From positions 1 through 49,194 of the forward strand of contig JACAEX010000028.1 of assembly GCA_013388635.1 (NCBI GenBank): a stretch of DNA of 49,194 bases, in the 5' to 3' direction. This DNA comes from Syntrophaceae bacterium (GTDB lineage: Bacteria; Desulfobacterota; BSN033; UBA1163). The number at the start of each line of letters is the position of its first letter. Positions within the stretch are counted from its first letter, which is position 1. The translations under genes and the position numbers were made by a program. Positions 43,556 through 49,194 of this stretch are shown one piece after another. The notes beneath the pieces are model-generated. The model searched no databases and was not told the DNA's origin. It saw nothing but the letters and a program-made list of their open reading frames with translations.

Positions 43556-43795
43556 TCATCCTCCTGCAATCAGCGGAAAAATACCCACCTCGTCACCAGA
43601 TCTCAGGGGCCAGTCACTGGAACGAGCACGACCATTGACAAAAAATACCTTCACTTCCTTCTGGGGCAATTTCAATTGATTCACAATATCGGCCACCGTG
43701 GCACCTTCGGGAAGTTCCATCTCAAAAGGGGTCCCTGGCCCCACCTTAGCGTACTGAGAGAGGGTGGCGAAAAGTTTTACAGTAACCTGCATCAT
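43556..43795 (-). CDS. MoaD-family small sulfur carrier of the AOR module
   Basis: 79 aa: VTVKLFATLSQYAK, a helix VADIVNQLKLPQ, VKVFFVNGRAR, and the C-terminal GDEVGIFPLIAGG with intact Gly-Gly. This is the form used by molybdopterin synthase (MoaD) after activation by an E1 enzyme, consistent with supplying dithiolene sulfur for the tungstopterin of the neighbouring AOR. The start at 43795 lies just past the maturase stop (43800-43802); ATG at 43792 is adjacent and possible. No moaE or E1 gene is in the module. Confidence 0.9.
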   Translation of the reverse strand: MMQVTVKLFATLSQYAKVGPGTPFEMELPEGATVADIVNQLKLPQKEVKVFFVNGRARSSDWPLRSGDEVGIFPLIAGG

Positions 43796-43799
43796 CTTC

Positions 43800-44987
43800 T
43801 CATGGGCAACGAACAATGTCCTGGGCCCATAGACAATCGGCGCAGGATGGATTCCATCCCCAGCACCCTTCATTCCGTTCACGGAGATCGCAACTCTCAC
43901 GCAGGTTGCAGTCAGGACAGGATGGAAAATGGAATTCCCTTACCTCACTTCGAAAGCGCACATACTCCTCAGACATCCATATCTCCGCAAGAGGATCCTC
44001 GTTCACGTTTCCCAGGACGTATCGGCTCACACCCTTTCTTCTACCATCGACCGTGAAATAGGTATAGTGATGCGACAGCGCATAACAGGGCGAGATCCCG
44101 CCATCCCATCCTACCACAACGGCCCGGTCCTGTATAAAACGGCAGCGCCTCTCTGCACCCCAGTGCATGCGGGGCAGTTCGAGAGTGCCCCACATCACCC
44201 ACGCATCGGTCTTGACCGGCCAGCCACCAGGGTTGAATGGAGCCCGTGGTTCAAAACCGAAGAGGACCTCGTTCCGCATCTCCTCAGTGTAAGGGAGGAC
44301 ATTGCTGACCAGGATCCGAGCCGCACTGAGCCTCGACGCTAAACCCGTCAGATCAGCCAGTTCAGAAACATTGCTCTTCAGGATGACAAATTCAATCCCC
44401 AGGGCAGGGTTCAGCGAGCCCATTTCATTTTTCACCCGGTTCAGGACACGGATGTTGTTCAGGACCTGGGAAAGCAATGCGCCGCGTATGCGAGCATAGG
44501 TTTCTGGCTTCACACCATCCACGGATACCACCAACCGATCCACGCCCAGCCTGACCAACTCAGAGGCTATTTCCGCGCTGAGTAAGAGGCCATTGGTACC
44601 AAGGGTTACGGACAGGTTGCGACCCCGGATCGCACGGATCATATCCAGGATGTTGGGATGGGTCAAGGGTTCGCCGAAACCGGAAAAGACCACACGGGTC
44701 AGGTCTGGCAAACCATCGAGACCTTCGACCAGTCGCTCGAAGGTGCTCATCGGCATCTGGCCTTCAGGGTCTTCCCAGACGTTGCGGATGCACGTGTGGC
44801 AGTTAAGGTTGCAACCCGTGGTTGGTTGAATATACAGTTTCCGGACGTCTGGCAAGCGGGGATGAAGGATCAGGTCGCCTTCACGTTCGTCGAGCCAGTA
44901 TTCCATGTCAGGAGAAAGATGGCGGCGTTGGAAGAAGGCGTCGGGAAGGACCAGCCGACCCTGCTCATCGGTTTTGACCTTGGACAT
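43800..44987 (-). CDS. Radical SAM/SPASM tungsten-oxidoreductase maturase
   Basis: 395 aa. Residues about 1-46 look like an AbrB/SpoVT-type beta domain (KTDEQGRLVLPDAFF...LILHPRLP). The radical SAM motif is C59-NLN-C63-HT-C66, with FSGFGEPLTHPN and TNGLLLSAE. The C-terminus is a cysteine-rich SPASM-like region (CPDCNLRESCDLRERNEGC; CADCLWAQDIVRC). This combination next to an AOR and MoaD matches the family annotated as tungsten cofactor oxidoreductase radical SAM maturase. Its exact reaction is not established to my knowledge. No SD precedes the ATG, and a strong hairpin lies just upstream, so it is probably made at low level. Confidence 0.87.
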   Translation of the reverse strand: MSKVKTDEQGRLVLPDAFFQRRHLSPDMEYWLDEREGDLILHPRLPDVRKLYIQPTTGCNLNCHTCIRNVWEDPEGQMPMSTFERLVEGLDGLPDLTRVVFSGFGEPLTHPNILDMIRAIRGRNLSVTLGTNGLLLSAEIASELVRLGVDRLVVSVDGVKPETYARIRGALLSQVLNNIRVLNRVKNEMGSLNPALGIEFVILKSNVSELADLTGLASRLSAARILVSNVLPYTEEMRNEVLFGFEPRAPFNPGGWPVKTDAWVMWGTLELPRMHWGAERRCRFIQDRAVVVGWDGGISPCYALSHHYTYFTVDGRRKGVSRYVLGNVNEDPLAEIWMSEEYVRFRSEVREFHFPSCPDCNLRESCDLRERNEGCWGWNPSCADCLWAQDIVRCP

Positions 44988-45002
44988 GTTCGAGAAGAAA
45001 AG

Positions 45003-45034
45003 GCGGGAAGGGCCAAACGAGCAGCCCTTCCCGC
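45003..45034 (-). terminator. Leaky terminator/attenuator between AOR and maturase genes
   Basis: GCGGGAAGGGC (45003-45013) and GCCCTTCCCGC (45024-45034) form a perfect 11-bp stem with a ten-base loop. On the minus strand it is followed by CTTTTCTTCTC, a broken U-tract. It lies 13 bp after the AOR stop and 15 bp before the maturase start, suited to partial termination that keeps the maturase below the AOR enzyme. Confidence 0.6.
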
Positions 45035-45046
45035 ATAAACTACCTA

Positions 45047-46810
45047 TTACAGCTCGCCAAAGACAGAATCGAGCGCGCTATCCGCGACATCGAAGACCTG
45101 GTTGTGGGGAGGAAGCGGTTCATACCTCATGAATTCGGGCACGCGGTCATCTGCCTTGGTCATGCCCGCTGCCTCATTAAACGCCCGTTCCTTTTTCAGG
45201 ATTTCTGCTCCGATCTTGGCTGCGTCCTCTGACTTCCAGCTCGTCCCCAAGACACCATTGCACTCTTCCATCATCCCCTCAAATCCGCTGGGGATGTCTA
45301 AAATGGGAAAGGCGATAAACAGACAGTGGCCGGTTGAGTCGATGAAAGCAGTGGTCGCCTGAAAAGCCCGGCTCAGCGCAGCCTTGCCTTCGGGGGTGAG
45401 CGGATCCACCTTTCCACCGACGCTCAGGATTTCAGGCCCGATGGTGTAACCAGCGGTATGATCAGCACCCATGGTTGTCGTAGCATAGGTAATGCCAATC
45501 CCTTTGACCGCCCGTGGCTCGTAAGCAGGCATGCTCTGCCCTTTCACGGTAGGTATCCGGGTCAAACCATAGGCTTTGCCTGTAAACTCTGTACCACCGC
45601 CCAGGATACGGCCTAACGCGGTTCCCTTGCCCATCTGCCGGATGAGCCCAATCGCCTTCTTCCCGTCGCCAAAGGGAATCACGCCAGCCTCCATGGCCAC
45701 TGCGAGGGTTGTGCCGGTCTCAATCGTGTCCAGACCATAGGCGTTGCACAGACGGACCATCTCAGCTATATCATCCAGCCTATCAATGCCGCAGTTTGCG
45801 CCCAGGGCCCAGTCGGATTCATACTCCACACAGGAGGTGTGCTCGGTCTTATCGCGCTTGTACCAAGTATTGGAGCACTGAATGATGCATCCAGGGCTGC
45901 AGGCATGGTTATAAAGCTCCTTGCCCAGCCTCTTCTTATTTCCTTCAAAGATTGCCTCCCCTGCTATCTTCGCCGCCCCCTCAAAGCGACCGCTGGAGAA
46001 GTTCCGGGTGGGCAAGCCACCAGCTTCGTTCATAATGTTGATCAGCACAGCCGTGCCATAGGTGTTGAGACCGCCTTTGGGCTGGGTCACCGAGTGCGTG
46101 CGCATCGCCTCAGCCAGTTTCTTCATCCCTTGCTCAAAAAGGGCTTTGTCAACGATATTGACACTGGGCGCACCCTGTCCATCGGTCACAATAAACTTCA
46201 GGCCTTTGCTGGCCATCACTGCACCAAGTCCCCCACGGCCGGCATACCGGCTGGGACGTTTGGCAAGGTCATTGAACACAATGCCGGAGTTGGCATAGCC
46301 GTATTCACCCGCCACACCACATCCCGCAATGGCAACTTTGTCGCCGAACCGTCTAAACAGCTTGGGGTAGACCTCATACAGGTCCTTACCCTTATACTGA
46401 TCAGCAGGGAAGAATTCCACCTTCGGTTTGCCAGCCTTGGCGTCCCACTTCAAAGAGGCCATCCAGCATTTGCCTTTCTCTTTGGGCTGGCCTTCGACGA
46501 CCAGTGCCTTAATCTGCATCCAAGCCAAATGTTGGGGCCAGGCAGAACCTGCATTGGCCTCCTTGATGCCGCCGGTGAGTGGAGATTTGCCGCCTACCGA
46601 AATACGGGCTGATGTTGGAGCTGCGGTGCCTGTGACAATGCCAGGAGCAAAGACGAGCTTGTTATTTGGACCAAGGGGATGACATAACGGGTTCACTTCA
46701 TCCCGGATGAGGGTGGACGTCATTCCGCGGCCGCCTAAGTTCTTGTAAGCTGCCGGAACCTCCTCCAGACGATAAGTTCGGTCACTCATATTCAGTCGCA
46801 AAATCCACAT
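45047..46810 (-). CDS. Aldehyde:ferredoxin oxidoreductase family tungstoenzyme
   Basis: 587 aa. AOR-family blocks are LGGRGMTS near the N-terminus, APTSARISVGGKSPLTG (pterin-binding), GVAGEYGYANSGIVFNDLAKRPSRYAGRGGLGAVM in outline, and ATTTMGADHTAGYTIG. Candidate [4Fe-4S] ligands are C304, C308, C312 (ACSPGCIIQC) and a later Cys in TGHCLF. The 4-residue first spacing differs from the CxxCxxxC of classical AOR. It would oxidise an aldehyde to a carboxylate with ferredoxin, or the reverse. ATG 46810 follows GGAGGAGAAGAGGCT; the frame runs to 46831. It heads the module with the maturase and two MoaD-like genes. The substrate is unknown. Confidence 0.9.
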   Translation of the reverse strand: MWILRLNMSDRTYRLEEVPAAYKNLGGRGMTSTLIRDEVNPLCHPLGPNNKLVFAPGIVTGTAAPTSARISVGGKSPLTGGIKEANAGSAWPQHLAWMQIKALVVEGQPKEKGKCWMASLKWDAKAGKPKVEFFPADQYKGKDLYEVYPKLFRRFGDKVAIAGCGVAGEYGYANSGIVFNDLAKRPSRYAGRGGLGAVMASKGLKFIVTDGQGAPSVNIVDKALFEQGMKKLAEAMRTHSVTQPKGGLNTYGTAVLINIMNEAGGLPTRNFSSGRFEGAAKIAGEAIFEGNKKRLGKELYNHACSPGCIIQCSNTWYKRDKTEHTSCVEYESDWALGANCGIDRLDDIAEMVRLCNAYGLDTIETGTTLAVAMEAGVIPFGDGKKAIGLIRQMGKGTALGRILGGGTEFTGKAYGLTRIPTVKGQSMPAYEPRAVKGIGITYATTTMGADHTAGYTIGPEILSVGGKVDPLTPEGKAALSRAFQATTAFIDSTGHCLFIAFPILDIPSGFEGMMEECNGVLGTSWKSEDAAKIGAEILKKERAFNEAAGMTKADDRVPEFMRYEPLPPHNQVFDVADSALDSVFGEL

Positions 46811-46886
46811 AGCCTCTTCTCCTCCTTTCATTAGAATTTTTTAAGGGTGAAACCTTCCTGCTCAGTTGAAAAAGAAGAAGAAAATG

Positions 46887-46918
46887 GATCAGGGGATTAT
46901 CGATCACACCCCTTGATC
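46887..46918 (-). terminator. Attenuator-like hairpin in the AOR 5' leader
   Basis: On the minus strand GATCAAGGGG pairs with CCCCTGATC (46909-46918 and 46887-46895, one bulged base), followed by CATTTTCTTCTTCTTTTT. It lies between the promoter (46929-46956) and the ATG at 46810, so it would end transcription early unless relieved. The tail resembles that of the hairpin at 45003. Confidence 0.55.
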
Positions 46919-46928
46919 TCTGTTCTCC

Positions 46929-46956
46929 ATTATTACACTTTTAACATTAAAGTCAA
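46929..46956 (-). promoter_or_regulatory. Candidate sigma-70 promoter of the AOR operon
   Basis: Minus strand: TTGACT (46951-46956), 16-base spacer, AATAAT (46929-46934). The leader to the AOR start is about 112 nt. The remaining intergenic bases up to 47060 show no other feature. Confidence 0.55.
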
Positions 46957-47067
46957 CAAAATAGTTTCTGTTTAAAAGAATCAACCTTGACCGAGGTACT
47001 CTTTCCTGCTCTTCAAATGATCGTTACGCAAAGATTTTTCAACCAGGACCCCCATTCATCTCAAAGG

Positions 47068-47097
47068 TTGACATCCCTCTTCTCTTTCTGGTAAGAT
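47068..47097 (+). promoter_or_regulatory. Promoter placing the peptidase start codon at +1
   Basis: TTGACA (47068-47073), 18-base spacer, TAAGAT (47092-47097). The expected initiation point is 47103-47106, that is, at or just before the ATG at 47106. No Shine-Dalgarno lies between the -10 and the ATG. Confidence 0.55.
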
Positions 47098-47105
47098 CGC
47101 CCCGA

Positions 47106-48122
47106 ATGAAAAGATTGAATGCGATTACAGATGTACCCGGGATCAGAGTCGGACATGCGACAAACCTCAAGGCTCTGACCGGATGTACGGTCATCCTTTG
47201 CGAGGAAGGAGCGATCGGAGGGGTCGATATCCGTGGGACTGCTGCTGGGACAAGGCAGATCGATGCCCTGATGTTTTCCCATCTCGTTGATAAGATTCAC
47301 GCCATTCTCTTAGCGGGTGGGAGCGCTTTCGGCCTCGATGCCGCAACAGGGGTGATGAAGTATCTGGAGGAGAGAGGAAAAGGGTTCGACGTCGGTAAGA
47401 CCAAAATTCCCATCGTCCCTGCTGCTGTGATCTTTGACCTTAACATCGGCGACTTCCGCGTGAGACCTGACCGCCTGATGGGGTACCAGGCCTGTCTGAA
47501 CGCCTCACGAAAAGTGGAAGAAGGAAGTGTCGGGGCTGGCACGGGGGCAACGGTTGGAAAACTTTTCGGAATAGCTCGGGCGATGAAAGGCGGAGTGGGC
47601 ACTTCAAGCGTTCAGGGGCCAAACGGGCTTATCGTAGGAGGTCTCGTTGTGGTCAATGCCTTTGGCGACGTTTTCGATCTTGGTTCAAAGAAGATCCTCG
47701 CAGGTGCCCGGAAATCAAAGGAAAGTCCTGCTTTTGCGGATTCATCCAAATGGATGAAGCAAGGGGCGACCCGAAAAGAGTTCCGCGGGACCAAATCCTC
47801 TGAATCCACGGCTTTCAACACCACGCTCGGAGTGGTTGCGACAAATGCTAATTTGACTAAGAAAGAGGTCCATCAGGTCGCTCAAATCGCTCACTCTGGT
47901 TTGGCTAAGGTGATCTCTCCCCTCCATACCACATTCGATGGGGACCTCGTCTTCGCCATCTCGTATGGAAAGAAAAAAGGTGATGTGAACACGATTGGAC
48001 TTCTCGGAGAAACGGCATTGACACAAGCTGTTAAAAGGGCAGTGACCCGAGCTAATGGGTTTGGAGAGATTCCAGCGCATAGGGATCTCTCTCAGAAAAT
48101 AGAAGTCTCTGGGCTAAGCTAA
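47106..48122 (+). CDS. P1/DmpA-family aminopeptidase
   Basis: 338 aa. The family start ITDVPGIRVGHATN, the block LLAGGSAFGLDAATGVM, EEGSVGAGTGATVGKL, and KGGVGTSSVQGPNG, where autocleavage and the nucleophile are expected (Gly-Thr/Ser junction). Related enzymes are self-processing N-terminal nucleophile hydrolases acting on L- or D-amino-acid amides and small peptides; the substrate here is unknown. The gene appears to give a leaderless mRNA from the promoter at 47068. Confidence 0.9.
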   Translation: MKRLNAITDVPGIRVGHATNLKALTGCTVILCEEGAIGGVDIRGTAAGTRQIDALMFSHLVDKIHAILLAGGSAFGLDAATGVMKYLEERGKGFDVGKTKIPIVPAAVIFDLNIGDFRVRPDRLMGYQACLNASRKVEEGSVGAGTGATVGKLFGIARAMKGGVGTSSVQGPNGLIVGGLVVVNAFGDVFDLGSKKILAGARKSKESPAFADSSKWMKQGATRKEFRGTKSSESTAFNTTLGVVATNANLTKKEVHQVAQIAHSGLAKVISPLHTTFDGDLVFAISYGKKKGDVNTIGLLGETALTQAVKRAVTRANGFGEIPAHRDLSQKIEVSGLS

Positions 48123-48252
48123 GGGCAAAGAGGCCGGTTTTGTGAATAGGTGAGGTCATTGGTTCGCGGGTGACGCGGCCGTCATGAAATATTACAGGGT
48201 AAATTCGTGACCCCTTTTTTTAATGCCCAATTAAAGATTTGAGGAACTTTCT

Positions 48253-48903
48253 ATGATCGATCTACATACCCACTCCCTCTTTAGCGATGGAGAACTCACC
48301 CCCGCGGAGTTGGCCCGAAGGTTTGAGGTGGCGGGCTATGGAACTGTCGCCATCACCGACCATGCGGATCAGTCAAATATCGACCTGATCATCCCCCGAC
48401 TTGTGGCCTTTTGTGAGGAGAACAACCGCCTGAAGGGAATTTGTGTGATTCCCGGGATCGAGCTGACCCATGTCCGGCCTGAGGTCATACCGGCGTTGGT
48501 CAGCAGGAGCAGAAAGTTAGGGGCAAGATTGGTAGTGGTCCACGGGGAGACGATTGTTGAGCCTGTGGCACCCGGGACCAATAGAATGGCGATTGAGTCC
48601 TCTGTGGACATTCTTGCCCATCCCGGTCTGATCACGGAAGAGGAGGTCTTACTGGCGAAGGAACACTCCGTATACCTGGAATTGACTTCGCGAAAAGGCC
48701 ATTGCTTGACCAATGGTCATGTGGCCCGGCTGGCGCAGAAGATAGGGGCTCCGATGATACTGAACAGTGACACCCATGCGCCTGGCGATATCTGGCCAGC
48801 GGCTCGCTTACACGAGATTGTCTTGGCCGCAGGCTTAACGGAAGGCGACTACCACACCGTAATGAGAAATGCCGAATCCATCATCAAAAGAGGCGGGATT
48901 TAA
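48253..48903 (+). CDS. PHP-domain phosphoesterase (histidinol-phosphatase-like)
   Basis: 216 aa, a complete small PHP domain: H5/H7 in DLHTHSLFSDGE, ITDHAD, IPGIELTH, VVHGET, LAHPGLIT and NSDTHAPGD. All metal-ligand positions are filled, unlike the PHP domain of the 14.7-kb gene. Family members hydrolyse histidinol phosphate or nucleotide/oligonucleotide phosphoesters; no his gene is nearby, so the substrate is open. It is 130 bp downstream of the peptidase; the start has only a weak SD (GAGGAAC). Confidence 0.9.
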   Translation: MIDLHTHSLFSDGELTPAELARRFEVAGYGTVAITDHADQSNIDLIIPRLVAFCEENNRLKGICVIPGIELTHVRPEVIPALVSRSRKLGARLVVVHGETIVEPVAPGTNRMAIESSVDILAHPGLITEEEVLLAKEHSVYLELTSRKGHCLTNGHVARLAQKIGAPMILNSDTHAPGDIWPAARLHEIVLAAGLTEGDYHTVMRNAESIIKRGGI

Positions 48904-49074
48904 AGGATCTTCCACTTTCAATCGCTCCACCTATCAGGTCGGGTGCCACTTATCTCACAATGAAACTTGAACGATGATTTTAAACTCTAATAATTCAGAT
49001 CGATACGATGCCGATTAAAGCAACGCGGTGTCCCCATTCCACTTCGGAATTGAAGGCGGGTTGAACGAAAAGGT

Positions 49075-49194
49075 TTAATGGATGATATGTCCTGGATCTT
49101 TCTGGATCCGAAAGGGCCCCTCCCAGGGATGCTCGATCTCGTCGACAAATCGATCCCGACAACTCTTGCACACGAACAGGGTGAATTCTTGATA
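49075..49194 (-). CDS. C-terminal end of a zinc-ribbon-like hypothetical protein (partial)
   Basis: The minus-strand frame is open from the window edge to TAA at 49075-49077, giving 39 residues: FTLFVCKSCRDRFVDEIEHP and a tail ending GHIIH. The CxxC with following aromatic/Arg residues suggests half of a zinc ribbon. The remainder lies outside the window. The 171 bases between this and the PHP gene show nothing identifiable. Confidence 0.5.
   Translation of the reverse strand, partial: YQEFTLFVCKSCRDRFVDEIEHPWEGPFRIQKDPGHIIH

Noticed and set aside
45047-46810. Class II benzoyl-CoA reductase catalytic subunit (BamB)
   Set aside because: It is an AOR-family protein near aromatic genes, but BamC-I partners are absent, the neighbours are maturase/MoaD genes, and the N-terminus looks like ordinary AORs.

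Overview
The window reads as an accessory-rich stretch of an anaerobic, probably deltaproteobacterial (Desulfobacterota-like) chromosome. This placement is inferred from gene content: benzoyl-CoA ring-degradation genes of the obligate-anaerobe kind, a tungsten-type aldehyde:ferredoxin oxidoreductase (AOR) with maturation genes, ETF-linked acyl-CoA dehydrogenases and a large mixed chemosensory operon. I saw no rRNA, tRNA, CRISPR array, insertion sequence or prophage gene.

Layout. (1) 1-14.6 kb, plus strand: a tightly packed chemosensory operon, mcp(3' end)-cheR-cheD-cheY-cheX-cheB-mcp(PAS/GAF)-cheA(REC)-cheB-cheW-cheR(TPR)-HisKA/HisKA/REC-REC/REC, with many start/stop overlaps and two CheR/CheB pairs. 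(2) 14.65-17.4 kb: a PHP-domain/SMC-like ATPase directly behind it. (3) 17.4-20.5 kb: two tandem paralogous tryptophan-rich small-protein genes of unknown function with related leaders; an intact MoaD/ThiS-like gene next to a decayed ThiF/MoeB-type E1 gene; and a NrfD membrane subunit with its four-cluster ferredoxin. (4) 20.5-33.6 kb, minus strand: aromatic-acid uptake and ring degradation. In transcription order this is acyl-CoA dehydrogenase, biotin carrier, GNAT, SDR, had, oah, (terminator), dch, acyl-CoA ligase, a TRAP transporter, SDR and a second acyl-CoA dehydrogenase. (5) 33.7-37 kb, plus strand: ruvX, mltG and a thiolase/DUF35 pair. (6) 37-43 kb, minus strand: radical SAM protein, apgM, etfA-etfB-acd, and a TetR regulator with its promoter and operator. 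(7) 43.2-47 kb, minus strand: AOR, a radical SAM/SPASM tungsten-oxidoreductase maturase and two MoaD-like proteins. (8) 47-49.2 kb: a P1-family peptidase, a PHP hydrolase and the end of a zinc-ribbon protein.

How the parts fit. TRAP transporter plus ligase would import and activate an aromatic or alicyclic acid. Dch, Had and Oah are the hydratase, dehydrogenase and ring hydrolase that follow ring reduction; SDRs, thiolase and dehydrogenases would carry on through beta-oxidation with ETF as electron acceptor. No benzoyl-CoA reductase is in the window. The AOR module is self-contained and carries two RNA hairpins that may set its expression.

Most worth a second look: the duplicated W-rich small proteins with their leader; the broken E1 gene beside an intact ubiquitin-like partner; the AOR/maturase/two-MoaD module with a MoaD-like protein that has no C-terminal Gly-Gly; a kinase-like protein with two HisKA segments and no ATPase domain; and an acyl-CoA dehydrogenase lacking the catalytic glutamate at both usual sites.
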